From Erysipelotrichaceae bacterium (GTDB lineage: Bacteria > Bacillota_I > Bacilli_A > Erysipelotrichales > Coprobacillaceae), in contig JAJQFG010000047.1 of assembly GCA_021201315.1 (NCBI GenBank), positions 1 through 44,265 of the forward strand: DNA of 44,265 bases, written 5' to 3'. Under the pieces are notes generated by a model, which made no database searches, had not been told where the DNA came from, and worked only from the letters and a program-made list of their open reading frames with translations. The position numbers and the translations under genes were made by a program. Shown one piece after another: positions 28,481 through 37,426 of the stretch; within the stretch, counting starts at the first letter, position 1, and the number at the start of each line of letters is the position of its first letter.

Positions 28481-28573
28481 GTTTGAAGTTACATAAACAA
28501 TTAATGCTAATATAAAGCTTGCAAATGCACAAAGCATTATGACAAACTGAAATAATTCAGCATATGAAACCAT
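28472..28573 (-). CDS. 33-residue holin-like type I toxin
   Basis: The peptide is MVSYAELFQFVIMLCAFASF, then ILALIVYVTSNKK: one hydrophobic helix with a basic tail, as in the TxpA/BsrG and 'putative holin-like toxin' group. GGAGG lies 7 bp before the ATG. A TATAAT box on the minus strand at 28693-28698 gives an mRNA leader of about 110 nt that can fold strongly, which is typical of type I toxins whose full-length mRNA is translationally inert. The convergent RNA at 28392-28480 is the likely antitoxin. Confidence 0.72.
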   Translation of the reverse strand: MVSYAELFQFVIMLCAFASFILALIVYVTSNKK

Positions 28574-28652
28574 GTTATACCTCCAGCAGTTTGTTTTCTC
28601 ATAGTGAGATGAATCGCACTAAAGACACTGCCATTCCCTTAGCGAGCCAAAG

Positions 28653-28684
28653 GAAGAACAATCGCCGATCACCCTGATAGTTCC
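28653..28684. repeat. Inverted repeat of the antitoxin RNA 5' end, within the toxin leader
   Basis: GAAGAACAATCG and TGATAGTTCC are the reverse complement of the two blocks at 28397-28422, with a different spacer. So both RNAs of the locus begin with the same two sequence blocks. Confidence 0.65.
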
Positions 28685-28692
28685 TATAAGCA

Positions 28693-28721
28693 ATTATATC
28701 ATATTTGCTTATGAATGTATA
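28693..28721 (-). promoter_or_regulatory. Promoter of the holin-like toxin
   Basis: TATAAT preceded by TGA (extended -10 like) lies 17 bp from a weak -35 (TATACA) on the minus strand. Confidence 0.5.
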
Positions 28722-28736
28722 TAGCAAAATGCAAAT

Positions 28737-28760
28737 AAACTCCAGAGTGATCTGGAGTTT
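28737..28760. terminator. Terminator after hslO
   Basis: A 10-bp stem (AAACTCCAGA with TCTGGAGTTT) with a GTGA tetraloop overlaps the hslO stop. T-rich sequence follows on the minus strand. Confidence 0.85.
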
Positions 28761-29622
28761 ATTTTATAAGTTCTCTTAATTCATCTTCACTAAATTGATA
28801 GTGTGTATTACAGAAATGACAAGTGATTTCACAACCGTGATCTTCGTCAATCATAGCTTGGATTTCCTGTTTTCCTACAGTCATTAAAGCTTCTTTCATT
28901 TTATCTTTAGAACAATCACATTCAAAATAAAGATCTTGATAGTCTAAGATTTCAACACCATCAAAGATAAGTTCCAATATTTCTTCAGGTGTTTTGCCTT
29001 CGTGAATAAGGGTTGAAACAGGTGTGAAGTCTTTTATTTTATTTTCAATATAAGTGATATCTTCATCTGTAGCATCAGGTAATACTTGAATAATGAAGCC
29101 ACCGCTTGCTAATATTTCATTTGTAGTATCAACTAAGACACCGACAGATACAACAGATGGCGTTTGTTCTGATACCATGAAGTAGTATGAAAAATCATCA
29201 CCAATTTCACCTGTTTGTAAAGGAACAGTCCCTACAAACGGTTCCTTTAATCCCATATCTCGAATTACTTGTAAAGTCCCTTGATTTCCGACTGCAACGC
29301 CAACCGCTAATTTACCCGTATCATTATATGTATAATGAACATGTGGTTCGGCTACAAAAGCTTTGATTTTACCATCACTATTTGTTGTGGCTAATATTGT
29401 TCCAATAGGTCCACCACCGTTAATATTAACAGTCATTTTTTCATGATTTTTATTGTTAGCAGCCATCATTAAGGTTGCTGCCATGGTTCTGCCAAGTACA
29501 GCAGAAGCCGTTGGCCAAAGATCATGTTTTACTCTAGCAACTTCTGTAAGATTGGTTGTATTACAGGCAAAAACACGACAATTTCTAGAAGGTGATATAC
29601 CTCTTACTAAATAATCTTTCAT
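28759..29622 (-). CDS. hslO: Redox-regulated chaperone Hsp33
   Basis: The 287-residue protein starts MKDYLVRGIS at 29622, with GGGAGG 6 bp upstream. The N-terminal substrate-binding domain has LGRTMAATLMMA and the GGGPIGTILATT loop. The C-terminal redox switch has the four zinc cysteines as CDC and CHFC (FECDCSKDK; ITCHFCNTHY). On oxidation the zinc is lost and the holdase becomes active. It is the last gene of the ftsH-small ORF-hslO cluster. The Bacillus gene order is the same apart from coaX, which is missing here. Confidence 0.95.
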   Translation of the reverse strand: MKDYLVRGISPSRNCRVFACNTTNLTEVARVKHDLWPTASAVLGRTMAATLMMAANNKNHEKMTVNINGGGPIGTILATTNSDGKIKAFVAEPHVHYTYNDTGKLAVGVAVGNQGTLQVIRDMGLKEPFVGTVPLQTGEIGDDFSYYFMVSEQTPSVVSVGVLVDTTNEILASGGFIIQVLPDATDEDITYIENKIKDFTPVSTLIHEGKTPEEILELIFDGVEILDYQDLYFECDCSKDKMKEALMTVGKQEIQAMIDEDHGCEITCHFCNTHYQFSEDELRELIK

Positions 29623-29623
29623 A

Positions 29624-29719
29624 TTATCCTCCCATCGCAAAATAACTTATTAAAGGAATGACCATGCATAAAACTAAAATTGTAATTAATATTTTACTCA
29701 TTGTACTACGTTTCATCAT
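29624..29719 (-). CDS. 31-residue single-helix membrane peptide
   Basis: The small frame reads MMKRSTMSKILITILVLCMV, then IPLISYFAMGG, behind GGAGAG. A basic N-terminus with one hydrophobic helix predicts a small membrane peptide. Its last codons (GGA GGA TAA) contain the Shine-Dalgarno sequence of hslO and the stop lies 2 bp before the hslO ATG, so translation of the two is coupled. It might modulate the membrane protease FtsH encoded just upstream, as small membrane peptides do in other bacteria, or serve as a leader for hslO. Confidence 0.5.
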   Translation of the reverse strand: MMKRSTMSKILITILVLCMVIPLISYFAMGG

Positions 29720-29750
29720 TTCTCTCCTCGAAAAAATAAGCACAAAGTGC

Positions 29751-31706
29751 TTATTTCATTTCATCTAATAAATCATCATTCAAATCAATTGGTTTTGGAT
29801 TTGATGTATCATCACTATCATCATTATTAAAATTATTGATTTTACCATCATGTTTATCTAACATTTTACCAGTGTTGTATAATGCTTCGATTTCTTCGCC
29901 GTTTAAAGTTTCATATTCTAATAATGCTTCAGCGATAATAGTTAATTTATCTTTTTGTTCATTGATGATCTTACGACATTGAGCTAAGCTTTCATCAATG
30001 ATTTTTCTAACTTGCTGATCAATTTCATAAGCTATTTGACCTGAATGGGTATTACTTGTAGAGCTATAATCTCTACCTAAGAATACAGCATCCTGACCAG
30101 AATCATATTTAATAGGACCTAAATCAGACATACCCAATTCAGTAACCATTAATCTTGCAATCCTTGTAGCTTGTTCAATATCATTTTGAGCACCTGAAGT
30201 TACATCACCAAAGAAAACTTCTTCAGCTACACGACCACCCATATAACCAGTAATACTAGCTAATAATTGAGATTTTGTTTGGAAATATGTTTCTTCCTTA
30301 GGCGTCATTAAGTTATATCCTCCTGCTTGACCACGAGGAATAATCGTTACTTTTTGAACCTTATTAGCATCTTCCAAAGTTAAACCAATAATGGCATGTC
30401 CAGCTTCATGATAAGCCACCAAACGTCTTTCATGTTCTGTATATTTACGAGACTTCTTAGCTGGTCCTCCAATAACTCTATCAACGGCTTCATCAACATC
30501 ATCTAATGTAATCAATTGATGATCATTACGAACAGCTAACAAAGCAGCTTCATTTAATACATTAGCAAGTTCTGCACCTGAGAACCCAGGAGTACGACTA
30601 GCCACATTATCAAAATTAACATCTGGTGCAAATTTTTTATTTCTTGCATGTACACGTAAGATTTCAGCTCTAGCACGTTTATCAGGATTAGCCACTTGAA
30701 TTTGTCTATCGAAACGTCCAGGACGAAGCAAAGCTGGATCCAATACATCAGCACGGTTTGTTGCAGCTAAGACAACAATACCTTCATTACCACTAAAACC
30801 ATCCATTTCTACCAATAACTGGTTCAATGTTTGTTCACGTTCATCGTGTCCACCACCTACACCAGTACCTCTTTGACGTCCAACAGCATCAATTTCATCA
30901 ATAAATATAATACATGGTGCATTCTTTTTAGCTTCCTTGAACATATCACGCACACGTCCAGCACCAACACCAACAAACATCTCAACAAATTCTGAGCCAG
31001 AAATTGAATAAAATGGAACATTAGCTTCACCAGCAACTGCTCTTGCAAGTAAAGTCTTACCTGTTCCTGGAGGCCCTACTAATAATACCCCACGAGGAAT
31101 CTTAGCACCCATACTTACGAACTTCTTAGGATTCTTCAAGAATTCAACCAATTCTTTCAATTCTTCTTTTTCTTCATCAGCACCTGCAACATCAGTAAAT
31201 CTTGTCTTACTATCTTTTTCTAATTTAGCTCTAGAATTACCAAAATCAAATGCTCTTGAATTGGCACTACCAGCTCCAGCCATGCTTCTATATAACATAT
31301 ACATGACAATTAATAATAACGCATAAGGTAATAATGAAATAATAGTATTAAAAACAAGATTTGAACTTTCATAATCAACAATCGTGATTTCAATCTCATT
31401 ATCTTCTAATAATTGTACTAATGAATTTAATTCTTCATCAGTTTGTGGTACGTTTGTTTCAAATACATAAGCTGTAACCTCACCATCAACTGTTTTTTCA
31501 TAAGTACCTTCAATCGCTGTTACATATTTCCCTGGCGTAATTTCTACTTCAGTGACATTTTCTGTTTCAATAATTGTCATGAAATCATTGTAATTCACTT
31601 CACTTGAATTAGAACTGCTTAATAAAGGAATCAAGAGACTAAACAGTACAATAACCACAACCCAAGGTAATATCGATTGTAATAAACTTCTATTCTTCTT
31701 ACTCAT
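29751..31706 (-). CDS. ftsH: ATP-dependent zinc metalloprotease FtsH
   Basis: The 651-residue membrane AAA+ protease degrades misfolded membrane proteins and short-lived regulators. It has two N-terminal helices (about residues 12-30 and 120-138) around an extracytoplasmic domain. Walker A is GPPGTGKT (211-218), Walker [12 protein letters not shown], the second region of homology is RPGRFDRQ, and the zinc site is HEAGH (433-437). An acidic, Asn/Asp-rich tail ends the protein. It lies 10 bp downstream of hpt. Length and motifs are normal. Confidence 0.97.
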   Translation of the reverse strand: MSKKNRSLLQSILPWVVVIVLFSLLIPLLSSSNSSEVNYNDFMTIIETENVTEVEITPGKYVTAIEGTYEKTVDGEVTAYVFETNVPQTDEELNSLVQLLEDNEIEITIVDYESSNLVFNTIISLLPYALLLIVMYMLYRSMAGAGSANSRAFDFGNSRAKLEKDSKTRFTDVAGADEEKEELKELVEFLKNPKKFVSMGAKIPRGVLLVGPPGTGKTLLARAVAGEANVPFYSISGSEFVEMFVGVGAGRVRDMFKEAKKNAPCIIFIDEIDAVGRQRGTGVGGGHDEREQTLNQLLVEMDGFSGNEGIVVLAATNRADVLDPALLRPGRFDRQIQVANPDKRARAEILRVHARNKKFAPDVNFDNVASRTPGFSGAELANVLNEAALLAVRNDHQLITLDDVDEAVDRVIGGPAKKSRKYTEHERRLVAYHEAGHAIIGLTLEDANKVQKVTIIPRGQAGGYNLMTPKEETYFQTKSQLLASITGYMGGRVAEEVFFGDVTSGAQNDIEQATRIARLMVTELGMSDLGPIKYDSGQDAVFLGRDYSSTSNTHSGQIAYEIDQQVRKIIDESLAQCRKIINEQKDKLTIIAEALLEYETLNGEEIEALYNTGKMLDKHDGKINNFNNDDSDDTSNPKPIDLNDDLLDEMK

Positions 31707-31716
31707 ATACTCTCCT

Positions 31717-32247
31717 TTACAAATAAACTTCTTCTTTTAATATACCCACATATGGTAGATTTCTATATTTTTCATCAAAATCTAAACCAAAACCTACGAC
31801 AAAAGCATTAGGAATTTCAAAGCCATAATATTTAGCTTCAATTGGATAAGTTCTACCTTCTTTTTTATCAAGCATAGCAACTATTTCAACACTATTAGCG
31901 CCTCTTTCATTAAGCATTGCTTTTACAGTAGTCAATGTTTTACCAGTATCCAAAATATCTTCAACCAATAAAATCTCCTTACCTTTAACATCATGATCTA
32001 AATCTTTTTTAATAGTGATTGAACGTGAATGAACACCTTCATAACTACTTACATCCATATAATCAAAAGTCACATCAAGTTGAATATAAGGTGATAAAGC
32101 TGCTAAAAAAGGAACAGATCCTTTTAATAAACCAACTAATACCAATTCTTTACCTTGATAATCCTTTGTAATTTGTTTTCCTAATTCTTCACATTTTTCA
32201 ATAATTTGTTCATGTGAATATAAAATTTCTTTCACATCTTTATGCAT
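31717..32247 (-). CDS. hpt: Hypoxanthine phosphoribosyltransferase
   Basis: The 176-residue enzyme salvages hypoxanthine and guanine using PRPP. The PRPP-binding motif is LLVEDILDTGKTL, with the flexible loop DVSSYEGVHSRS and the purine-binding FVVGFGLDFDEKYRNLPYVG near the C-terminus. I chose the ATG at 32247 because AAGGAG is 8 bp upstream; a GTG at 32256 would overlap that site. Its place between tilS and ftsH is conserved in Firmicutes. Confidence 0.95.
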   Translation of the reverse strand: MHKDVKEILYSHEQIIEKCEELGKQITKDYQGKELVLVGLLKGSVPFLAALSPYIQLDVTFDYMDVSSYEGVHSRSITIKKDLDHDVKGKEILLVEDILDTGKTLTTVKAMLNERGANSVEIVAMLDKKEGRTYPIEAKYYGFEIPNAFVVGFGLDFDEKYRNLPYVGILKEEVYL

Positions 32248-32275
32248 GTTTCTCACTCCTTATTACAACGCTTTC

Positions 32276-33511
32276 TTATTTTATCACAAATACATTTGGT
32301 TTTGTAGTTAAATAATCAATGTTTTTCGCAATATGTGGAACTAAAATAATCGTTTGGTCCTTATTTAAAACAACTGGCCATGTTTTTCTTTTTATTGCAG
32401 GTATTTTCGCATTGATGAATAAACGTGATAACTTTTTTGTACCAGAAGATGTCATAATACTGTCACCTTCTTGCATTGTTCTAATTGTAATTGGATAATC
32501 TTCTTGAGATAAGTATACACCTTCATTGATATGTCCAGTGTCCAACAGATGAAAATATTCACATCCAAAAGGAACAAATTCATTAAATTGATAATAATAG
32601 CCTTTGATCTTATCTTTATCAATGATGTATATATTATCGTATTCTTTTATGAACAGATAATTAACTGGTAAATTCATTTGTATATTTGGTTTAACACTAT
32701 GAATTTGATGCTTGATTTCTTGAATTAATGAATATGAAATAAGACTAGGATGCATGACATCTCTTAGTATTAAGTATAAAAATATGTCTCTTAATTCTTT
32801 AGGTATATAATAATAATAGATTATCTTATCAGCATTATATAAATCATAATATGGTTTAACTTTAATTTCTAATTCTTTGATACGTTGATTATGTTTATTT
32901 GCTTTATCTAATAATTCCTCTTTTTGTTCTCTTGTATAATTTTTTAAAACAAGATTACGTACTTTATCTCTATCAAAATCAGTTTCAAAGTTTGTATAAT
33001 CATCATGATATTGAATATGAGAGTTATGACAACATTCCAATATATCCTCTTTATACATATGCATTAAAGGTCTTAACACCAACATATCTTTCACATGACT
33101 CTTTTCTTTAATACCTAAATAATGAACAGTATTATGACGTTGTAATTGCATATAGACACTCTCTAGATGGTCATCCAAATGATGTCCCAATATTAATCCG
33201 TCACAATGATATAAATCATATATTTCTTTATAAAAATTATATCTTAACTCTCTAGCACGATCTTGAAAATTACCATCTTCATAATCTTGATGATGAAATG
33301 CTTTATAATAAAAAGGTATACCATAATCACTACAATAATCACTTACAAGCTCATAATCCTTATAACTATCATTTCGATAATTATAATTTACATGAGCTAC
33401 AAATAAATGATATCCTTTCTTGTATAAAGTATCCAATAAATACATAGAATCGCATCCACCTGATACACCAATCACATAATATTTATCTTTATCTAATAAG
33501 CTTTCATTCAT
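32276..33511 (-). CDS. tilS: tRNA(Ile)-lysidine synthetase
   Basis: The 411-residue protein starts at ATG 33511 behind AGGTGAT. The PP-loop ATPase motif is GVSGGCDSMYLLD and the family motif near residue 120 is GLILGHHLDDHLESVYMQL. The C-terminal tRNA-binding domain ends with IRTMQEGDSIMTSSGTKKLS and a KLSRLF-like motif. It converts C34 of the tRNA-Ile CAU anticodon to lysidine, an essential step for reading AUA codons, which should be frequent at this GC content. Confidence 0.93.
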   Translation of the reverse strand: MNESLLDKDKYYVIGVSGGCDSMYLLDTLYKKGYHLFVAHVNYNYRNDSYKDYELVSDYCSDYGIPFYYKAFHHQDYEDGNFQDRARELRYNFYKEIYDLYHCDGLILGHHLDDHLESVYMQLQRHNTVHYLGIKEKSHVKDMLVLRPLMHMYKEDILECCHNSHIQYHDDYTNFETDFDRDKVRNLVLKNYTREQKEELLDKANKHNQRIKELEIKVKPYYDLYNADKIIYYYYIPKELRDIFLYLILRDVMHPSLISYSLIQEIKHQIHSVKPNIQMNLPVNYLFIKEYDNIYIIDKDKIKGYYYQFNEFVPFGCEYFHLLDTGHINEGVYLSQEDYPITIRTMQEGDSIMTSSGTKKLSRLFINAKIPAIKRKTWPVVLNKDQTIILVPHIAKNIDYLTTKPNVFVIK

Positions 33512-33544
33512 GATTATCACCTGTAAGCATTATAACAAATAAAA

Positions 33545-33565
33545 AAGAGAAGTCAAACTTCTCTT
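33545..33565 (-). terminator. Terminator at the end of spoIIE
   Basis: A 9-bp stem (AAGAGAAGT with ACTTCTCTT, CAA loop) overlaps the spoIIE stop, with a T-run on the minus strand. It separates spoIIE from the tilS operon. Confidence 0.75.
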
Positions 33566-35747
33566 ACTGCTTACATAATTTTAATACGATCATTGTCATA
33601 TCATCATTATGTTCTTCTTCACAGGCTAATTCACATAATGTTCTAACAATCTCTTTAGGATGATCATCTTCTATAAGATATTTATTTTCATTTAAAAACT
33701 GTTTAAAATGATGTGTAAAACCATCACTAATCATAAATATTAAATCATTTTCTTTTAATTTATAATGTTCTATTTTTGTATCTATCGGTGAAACAATACC
33801 AATTGGTAAACCTTCTAATTGAATTTCAATGATTTCATTATCTCTTAATATATATGTAGGACAAGCACCATATTTCACCAGTGTTGCTTTGCCTATAACC
33901 AAATTTACTTCAATCATATCTAATGTCGTAAACATATCATTACGATTTTTAATCTTCAACAGGGCATTAACAGATTGAATCGTATTATCTAAAGATATAC
34001 CATTGGTTATTAACTGTTTAACAATATTTAACGATAGTGTTGAATCATCACTAGCCTTTTGTCCTTGTCCCATACCATCACTTAATGCAAAATATTGATT
34101 TTCATTCATAGTAAAGATTGTATAACTATCTCCACAAGCACTTACATCTTTAGCAAATTGGTTGATACCATATTGAATATAATATCGACTTTGATGCTTT
34201 AATACTAAGTATGTATAACCTAATTGATTCATTGGTGTTTTAAGACTATGAATATCTAGTGTTTCATTTAAATAGGTTTCTAATATTGGTATAAATTCAT
34301 TGATAACTTCATCTTTATTTGTTTCATATAAGCCTATTTCTATATAATAGATAGATTGTGATTCATAGTACTTTTTTAAATGAGCTATTTGAAAATGATA
34401 ACCTTCCATATGATCTATCATATGACCTTCTTCAATATGACCAACAGATAATTGATTAGAGAATTGATGAAAGACATTGTTTAATAGTGAAAATTGATGG
34501 TAAAGATCTTTTTTCATGGTGGTGTATTCTTGTTGGATACGTTTGACTTTACGATAGCCTTCTTGATATGAATCGATTGTTTCGTAATACTTTTTAGGAT
34601 CTAAGCAATAGTTATCTATAAAATCTTTATCTTGTTCATTGTAGTGTGATTGTAATCCTTTATGCATCAGTTTAACAAGTCGATTAGGTCCATATTTTTT
34701 ATGAAAGCATGTTTGATTACTGATACAGTCACTACATAAGTCTTCATATATATAGCCTACATATTCTAATGAATGATTATGGGGTGAGGCTTTAGAGAAT
34801 AATGATGTCATTTCATCAAATAATTGACAAAAGGAATCAACTTGCTTAGATAATTGCTGTTTTAGTGTCATTTCCTGATAGCTAGATGATAACAATGTTG
34901 ATGTGTGTTTCATAGGTAATATAATAAATATAAGTGCACTAGATACAATCATAATCCCATGATAAGTATAATTAAATTCTAGAAAAAAAGGTAATATGAG
35001 ATGGGATAACAAATATAAAGCTGCAATACCTATTTTCCCTTTATATTTAACCATATAAAAGAAAAATAAAGGTAATATCATAGATAATATATCATCTTTA
35101 TAATCCATACTAATCAAAAGCATAAGCATTGCACAATAAAATAACTCTGGCATAACATCATCCAACGCTTCATAATAAATCATCATTAATATAAAGATTC
35201 GCATTAGTATTAAAGTTATAAATGAAGAATAAGATAATAAACTCATCATACAAATAAATATTAATACTGATAACGTCTTTAATCTTTCATGAGTTAATAA
35301 CTTAGCATCATCATGCATAAATAATGGTGCTAAGTAAATAAAAATCATTGTATTAATATATGTCAGTATTGTTAGTAATAACGTTGATAATAAATCAATT
35401 TGAATATAAGCATAATAGATACCTCCTATGAGTGTTAATAAATAAGGAACATATCTAGCTTTCATAGATTGGAATAATTGACAAAACTCCAATAAAACAA
35501 AACTTAATAAACATATTAATAATATTTCATAATGTCCTTGTATAATTAATCCCGGTAACAAACCTAAAGTAAAACAAAACAACGCTAAATAGCCACACAT
35601 AAAACTCAAATAAAACAAAGGTAAAACAAAAAGTAATGACGTTTGATTAATAGTTACAATTGATAATAAAAAAGATATGATGGACATATATACTACAAAT
35701 TGAATTCTTATTTTCTTAACACGTCCTGGATTTAATAATAGTTCCAT
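33564..35747 (-). CDS. spoIIE: Stage II sporulation protein E (PP2C phosphatase)
   Basis: The 727-residue protein starts at ATG 35747 (GAGAGGTG upstream). The first ~290 residues hold about ten membrane helices. A cytoplasmic linker follows with a cluster CSDCISNQTCFHKKYG. The C-terminal PP2C domain has FALSDGMGQGQKAS (metal-binding Asp) and ends HNDDMTMIVLKL (second metal Asp). SpoIIE dephosphorylates SpoIIAA and so activates sigma-F in the forespore. Its presence shows that the strain or its close ancestors sporulate. All PP2C motifs appear intact. Confidence 0.93.
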   Translation of the reverse strand: MELLLNPGRVKKIRIQFVVYMSIISFLLSIVTINQTSLLFVLPLFYLSFMCGYLALFCFTLGLLPGLIIQGHYEILLICLLSFVLLEFCQLFQSMKARYVPYLLTLIGGIYYAYIQIDLLSTLLLTILTYINTMIFIYLAPLFMHDDAKLLTHERLKTLSVLIFICMMSLLSYSSFITLILMRIFILMMIYYEALDDVMPELFYCAMLMLLISMDYKDDILSMILPLFFFYMVKYKGKIGIAALYLLSHLILPFFLEFNYTYHGIMIVSSALIFIILPMKHTSTLLSSSYQEMTLKQQLSKQVDSFCQLFDEMTSLFSKASPHNHSLEYVGYIYEDLCSDCISNQTCFHKKYGPNRLVKLMHKGLQSHYNEQDKDFIDNYCLDPKKYYETIDSYQEGYRKVKRIQQEYTTMKKDLYHQFSLLNNVFHQFSNQLSVGHIEEGHMIDHMEGYHFQIAHLKKYYESQSIYYIEIGLYETNKDEVINEFIPILETYLNETLDIHSLKTPMNQLGYTYLVLKHQSRYYIQYGINQFAKDVSACGDSYTIFTMNENQYFALSDGMGQGQKASDDSTLSLNIVKQLITNGISLDNTIQSVNALLKIKNRNDMFTTLDMIEVNLVIGKATLVKYGACPTYILRDNEIIEIQLEGLPIGIVSPIDTKIEHYKLKENDLIFMISDGFTHHFKQFLNENKYLIEDDHPKEIVRTLCELACEEEHNDDMTMIVLKLCKQ

Positions 35748-35804
35748 AATTTCACCTCTCAAAAGCATTATAGAGGCTTATCTATAAATTATTTGTCATA
35801 TTAA

Positions 35805-35827
35805 AAAAGAGTTTTAAAAACTCTTTT
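35805..35827 (-). terminator. Terminator of the DUF3990/DUF3791 unit
   Basis: An 11-bp AT-rich inverted repeat (AAAAGAGTTTT with AAAACTCTTTT) lies between the DUF3791 stop and spoIIE. Confidence 0.55.
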
Positions 35828-35852
35828 ATATAATCATTTATAATATTTTTTG

Positions 35853-36257
35853 TTATATATAACATTCTTTAATATAACTTCTTGGTTGCCAATATATAGG
35901 CAAAGAAACATCATCAATATATTCACATATCCATGATTTATAAACTTCCACAAGTTTACTTATCCAATGAACTGCTTCGGATATATCCATTATTAATCTT
36001 GAATATACCTCTCCAGAATCCCAAACTTCTAAAGTTTGAGTTTTTGATAACTCATTAGATTCAGGAATATGATATAATTCTTTAATTTCATAAGTTGATT
36101 GTTCCAATGATTGACAATGGAATATATCAGCATAATCATAAATATGTTGAATACCATCTTGACCTAGATAATCAACAACATGAGATTTTTGTAACCCCGT
36201 AGTTTGAGAAAGTGATTCAATAAGACTACATGTATAAAACAAACTATTTTGATTCAT
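35853..36257 (-). CDS. DUF3791-like protein, partner of the disrupted DUF3990 gene
   Basis: The 134-residue protein resembles DUF3791 in its first half (short helical protein with IYDYADIFHCQSLEQSTYEI), though the second half (LIMDISEAVHWISKLVEVY) is not part of that family as I know it. It overlaps the end of the DUF3990 fragment by 14 bp, so the two formed one translationally coupled pair. Such DUF3791/DUF3990 pairs are common in Firmicutes. DUF3990 is thought to have an ADP-ribosyltransferase-like fold, so a toxin-antitoxin relation is possible. Its own frame is intact, but its upstream promoter is now separated by the transposon. Confidence 0.5.
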   Translation of the reverse strand: MNQNSLFYTCSLIESLSQTTGLQKSHVVDYLGQDGIQHIYDYADIFHCQSLEQSTYEIKELYHIPESNELSKTQTLEVWDSGEVYSRLIMDISEAVHWISKLVEVYKSWICEYIDDVSLPIYWQPRSYIKECYI

Positions 36258-36522
36258 ATTTTACCTCCCTTGCTTCAACAAAACTTATAGTTTTTAAAGC
36301 AGATATAGTATGAAAAGAAATCTGATGAGTAGGATGTTTAAATTTAGCTAACAATAAAAATTCCTCTTTATCCATAAAACCATTTAAATATCTCTCTACA
36401 TAATTATAAATAGTATCATCTGCCATTGGTCCCTCTACTATATCATACGAATGAGTTTCTCCATTTCTACAGCGGGCAATAAAATCTAACCATTCGTCGT
36501 TAACCTCTGAAAAAACTTTAAT
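36244..36522 (-). pseudogene. DUF3990 gene, C-terminal half left of the transposon
   Basis: Residues IKVFSEVNDEWLDFI, DIVEGPMADDTIYNY and HQISFHTISALKTISF are the C-terminal half of a DUF3990 protein. The open frame appears to go on to 36549, but 36523-36549 is the transposon's terminal repeat. The missing N-terminal half is at 43849-44044. Joining the halves at one copy of the 7-bp duplication gives an in-frame NLNIKVFSEVNDEW. Confidence 0.85.
36516..36522. repeat. Target-site duplication, left copy
   Basis: CTTTAAT directly precedes the transposon's left TGTTGAT end and recurs directly after the right end (43849-43855). Confidence 0.85.
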
Positions 36523-36549
36523 TGTTGATAGGCGAAATCTCTTATTCAA
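36523..36549 (+). repeat. Left terminal inverted repeat of the transposon
   Basis: It begins TGTTGATAGGCGAAATCTCT; compare the right end read inward, TGTTGATTAGCGAATTATCT. Confidence 0.85.
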
Positions 36550-36589
36550 AAATTTTGGATTTTAATCAAATTAAATTATTAAAATATAA

Positions 36590-36642
36590 AAAACAGATAG
36601 AATAAAATGACTAAGATATTGTCAAATTATTTTATCTGTTTT
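36590..36642. terminator. Long hairpin inside the transposon's left end
   Basis: Arms 36590-36611 and 36621-36642 match at 19 of 22 positions around a 9-nt loop, with T-rich sequence on the right. It may act as an insulating terminator against outside transcription, or mark transposase sites. Confidence 0.45.
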
Positions 36643-36661
36643 ATTATCTTCATAAGGAGAT

Positions 36662-36745
36662 AACATAGTATTGATTAAAAAAGACGAAGAGAGGTTTACA
36701 TAAGATTGGCGACTTAACCTCTCTTCTCATAGTCAAAACTATGTT
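36662..36745 (+). other. Nested stem structure in the leader of the DUF6431-like gene
   Basis: An outer pairing (AACATAGTATTGATT with AGTCAAAACTATGTT, 13 of 15 with one G-U) encloses a perfect 10-bp inner stem (AAGAGAGGTT with AACCTCTCTT) around a 19-nt loop. It ends just before the first possible start codon, so it is either a regulatory mRNA leader or a cis-acting DNA structure of the transposon. Confidence 0.5.
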
Positions 36746-37351
36746 TTGAACAAGGACATGGTATCATATAAAAGCATAAAATACAAGAGCTACAAGCAGG
36801 AAGATTACGACAAAGAGATAAAAGAAATTGAAAATGATGAATACAAACATATCAGATGCACATGTGGATCATTGGGACATTTTCATAGGCATGGTGCATA
36901 TTTGCGCTTTCTCACATCCGAGAAAGAAAACAATAAAAATAATAGCGGTGAAAAGGAAGAAAATAATACAGATGATACAAATGAAACGAATTTAATTAAA
37001 ATCACCAGAATAAGATGCGAATCCTGCAATAAAACTCATGCACTGCTTCCAACAGTTATCATACCTTATCGTATATTATCCAACCCTATAATTACTAAAC
37101 TGATAGATTCATATAGAAACGCCTTTGATTCAGTAGCTGCAATAGCCAGAATAGTAGGTATTTCACCAGAAGAGGCCAGGAAACTAATCTCATTTTATGA
37201 AAAGCATCATAAGGAGCGATTAGAATCCTTTCTGGCTGATTTTAACGTGGCCGAATATCTTGATCAGGAGTTCATCAGTGGCTATTTCGAGGAAAATCAT
37301 ATGATGTTTATGCAGCGAGTCTCACCCGTCAATCAGATAATTTATCCGTAA
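36746..37351 (+). CDS. DUF6431-like zinc-binding protein of the transposon
   Basis: The protein has about 201 residues and begins with a zinc-ribbon-like part: CTCGSLGHFHRHG, a polar Asn/Glu/Lys-rich insert, then RIRCESCNKTHALLPTVIIPY. The C-terminal half is helical with an HTH-like run (SVAAIARIVGISPEEARKLI). This layout is the one seen in DUF6431 proteins, which accompany DDE transposases in Firmicutes. DNA binding, perhaps target or end recognition, is likely. The start is uncertain: a TTG at 36746 follows the stem structure directly, and an ATG at 36758 has only a poorly spaced AAGG. Confidence 0.65.
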   Translation: MNKDMVSYKSIKYKSYKQEDYDKEIKEIENDEYKHIRCTCGSLGHFHRHGAYLRFLTSEKENNKNNSGEKEENNTDDTNETNLIKITRIRCESCNKTHALLPTVIIPYRILSNPIITKLIDSYRNAFDSVAAIARIVGISPEEARKLISFYEKHHKERLESFLADFNVAEYLDQEFISGYFEENHMMFMQRVSPVNQIIYP

Positions 37352-37426
37352 ATATCTTTTCACATAACGCTTCCGTTGATACCCTGTATACCTTAAGGTA
37401 TAGTTGAATCAGGAGGTGAAAATAGT

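Noticed and set aside
28579-28600. Longer form of the holin-like toxin
   Set aside because: The GGAGG 7 bp before the ATG at 28573 fixes the start, and upstream sequence is structured leader.
36523-36549. Apparent N-terminal extension of the DUF3990 fragment from a TTG codon
   Set aside because: These bases are the transposon's terminal repeat; homology to DUF3990 begins only after the insertion point.
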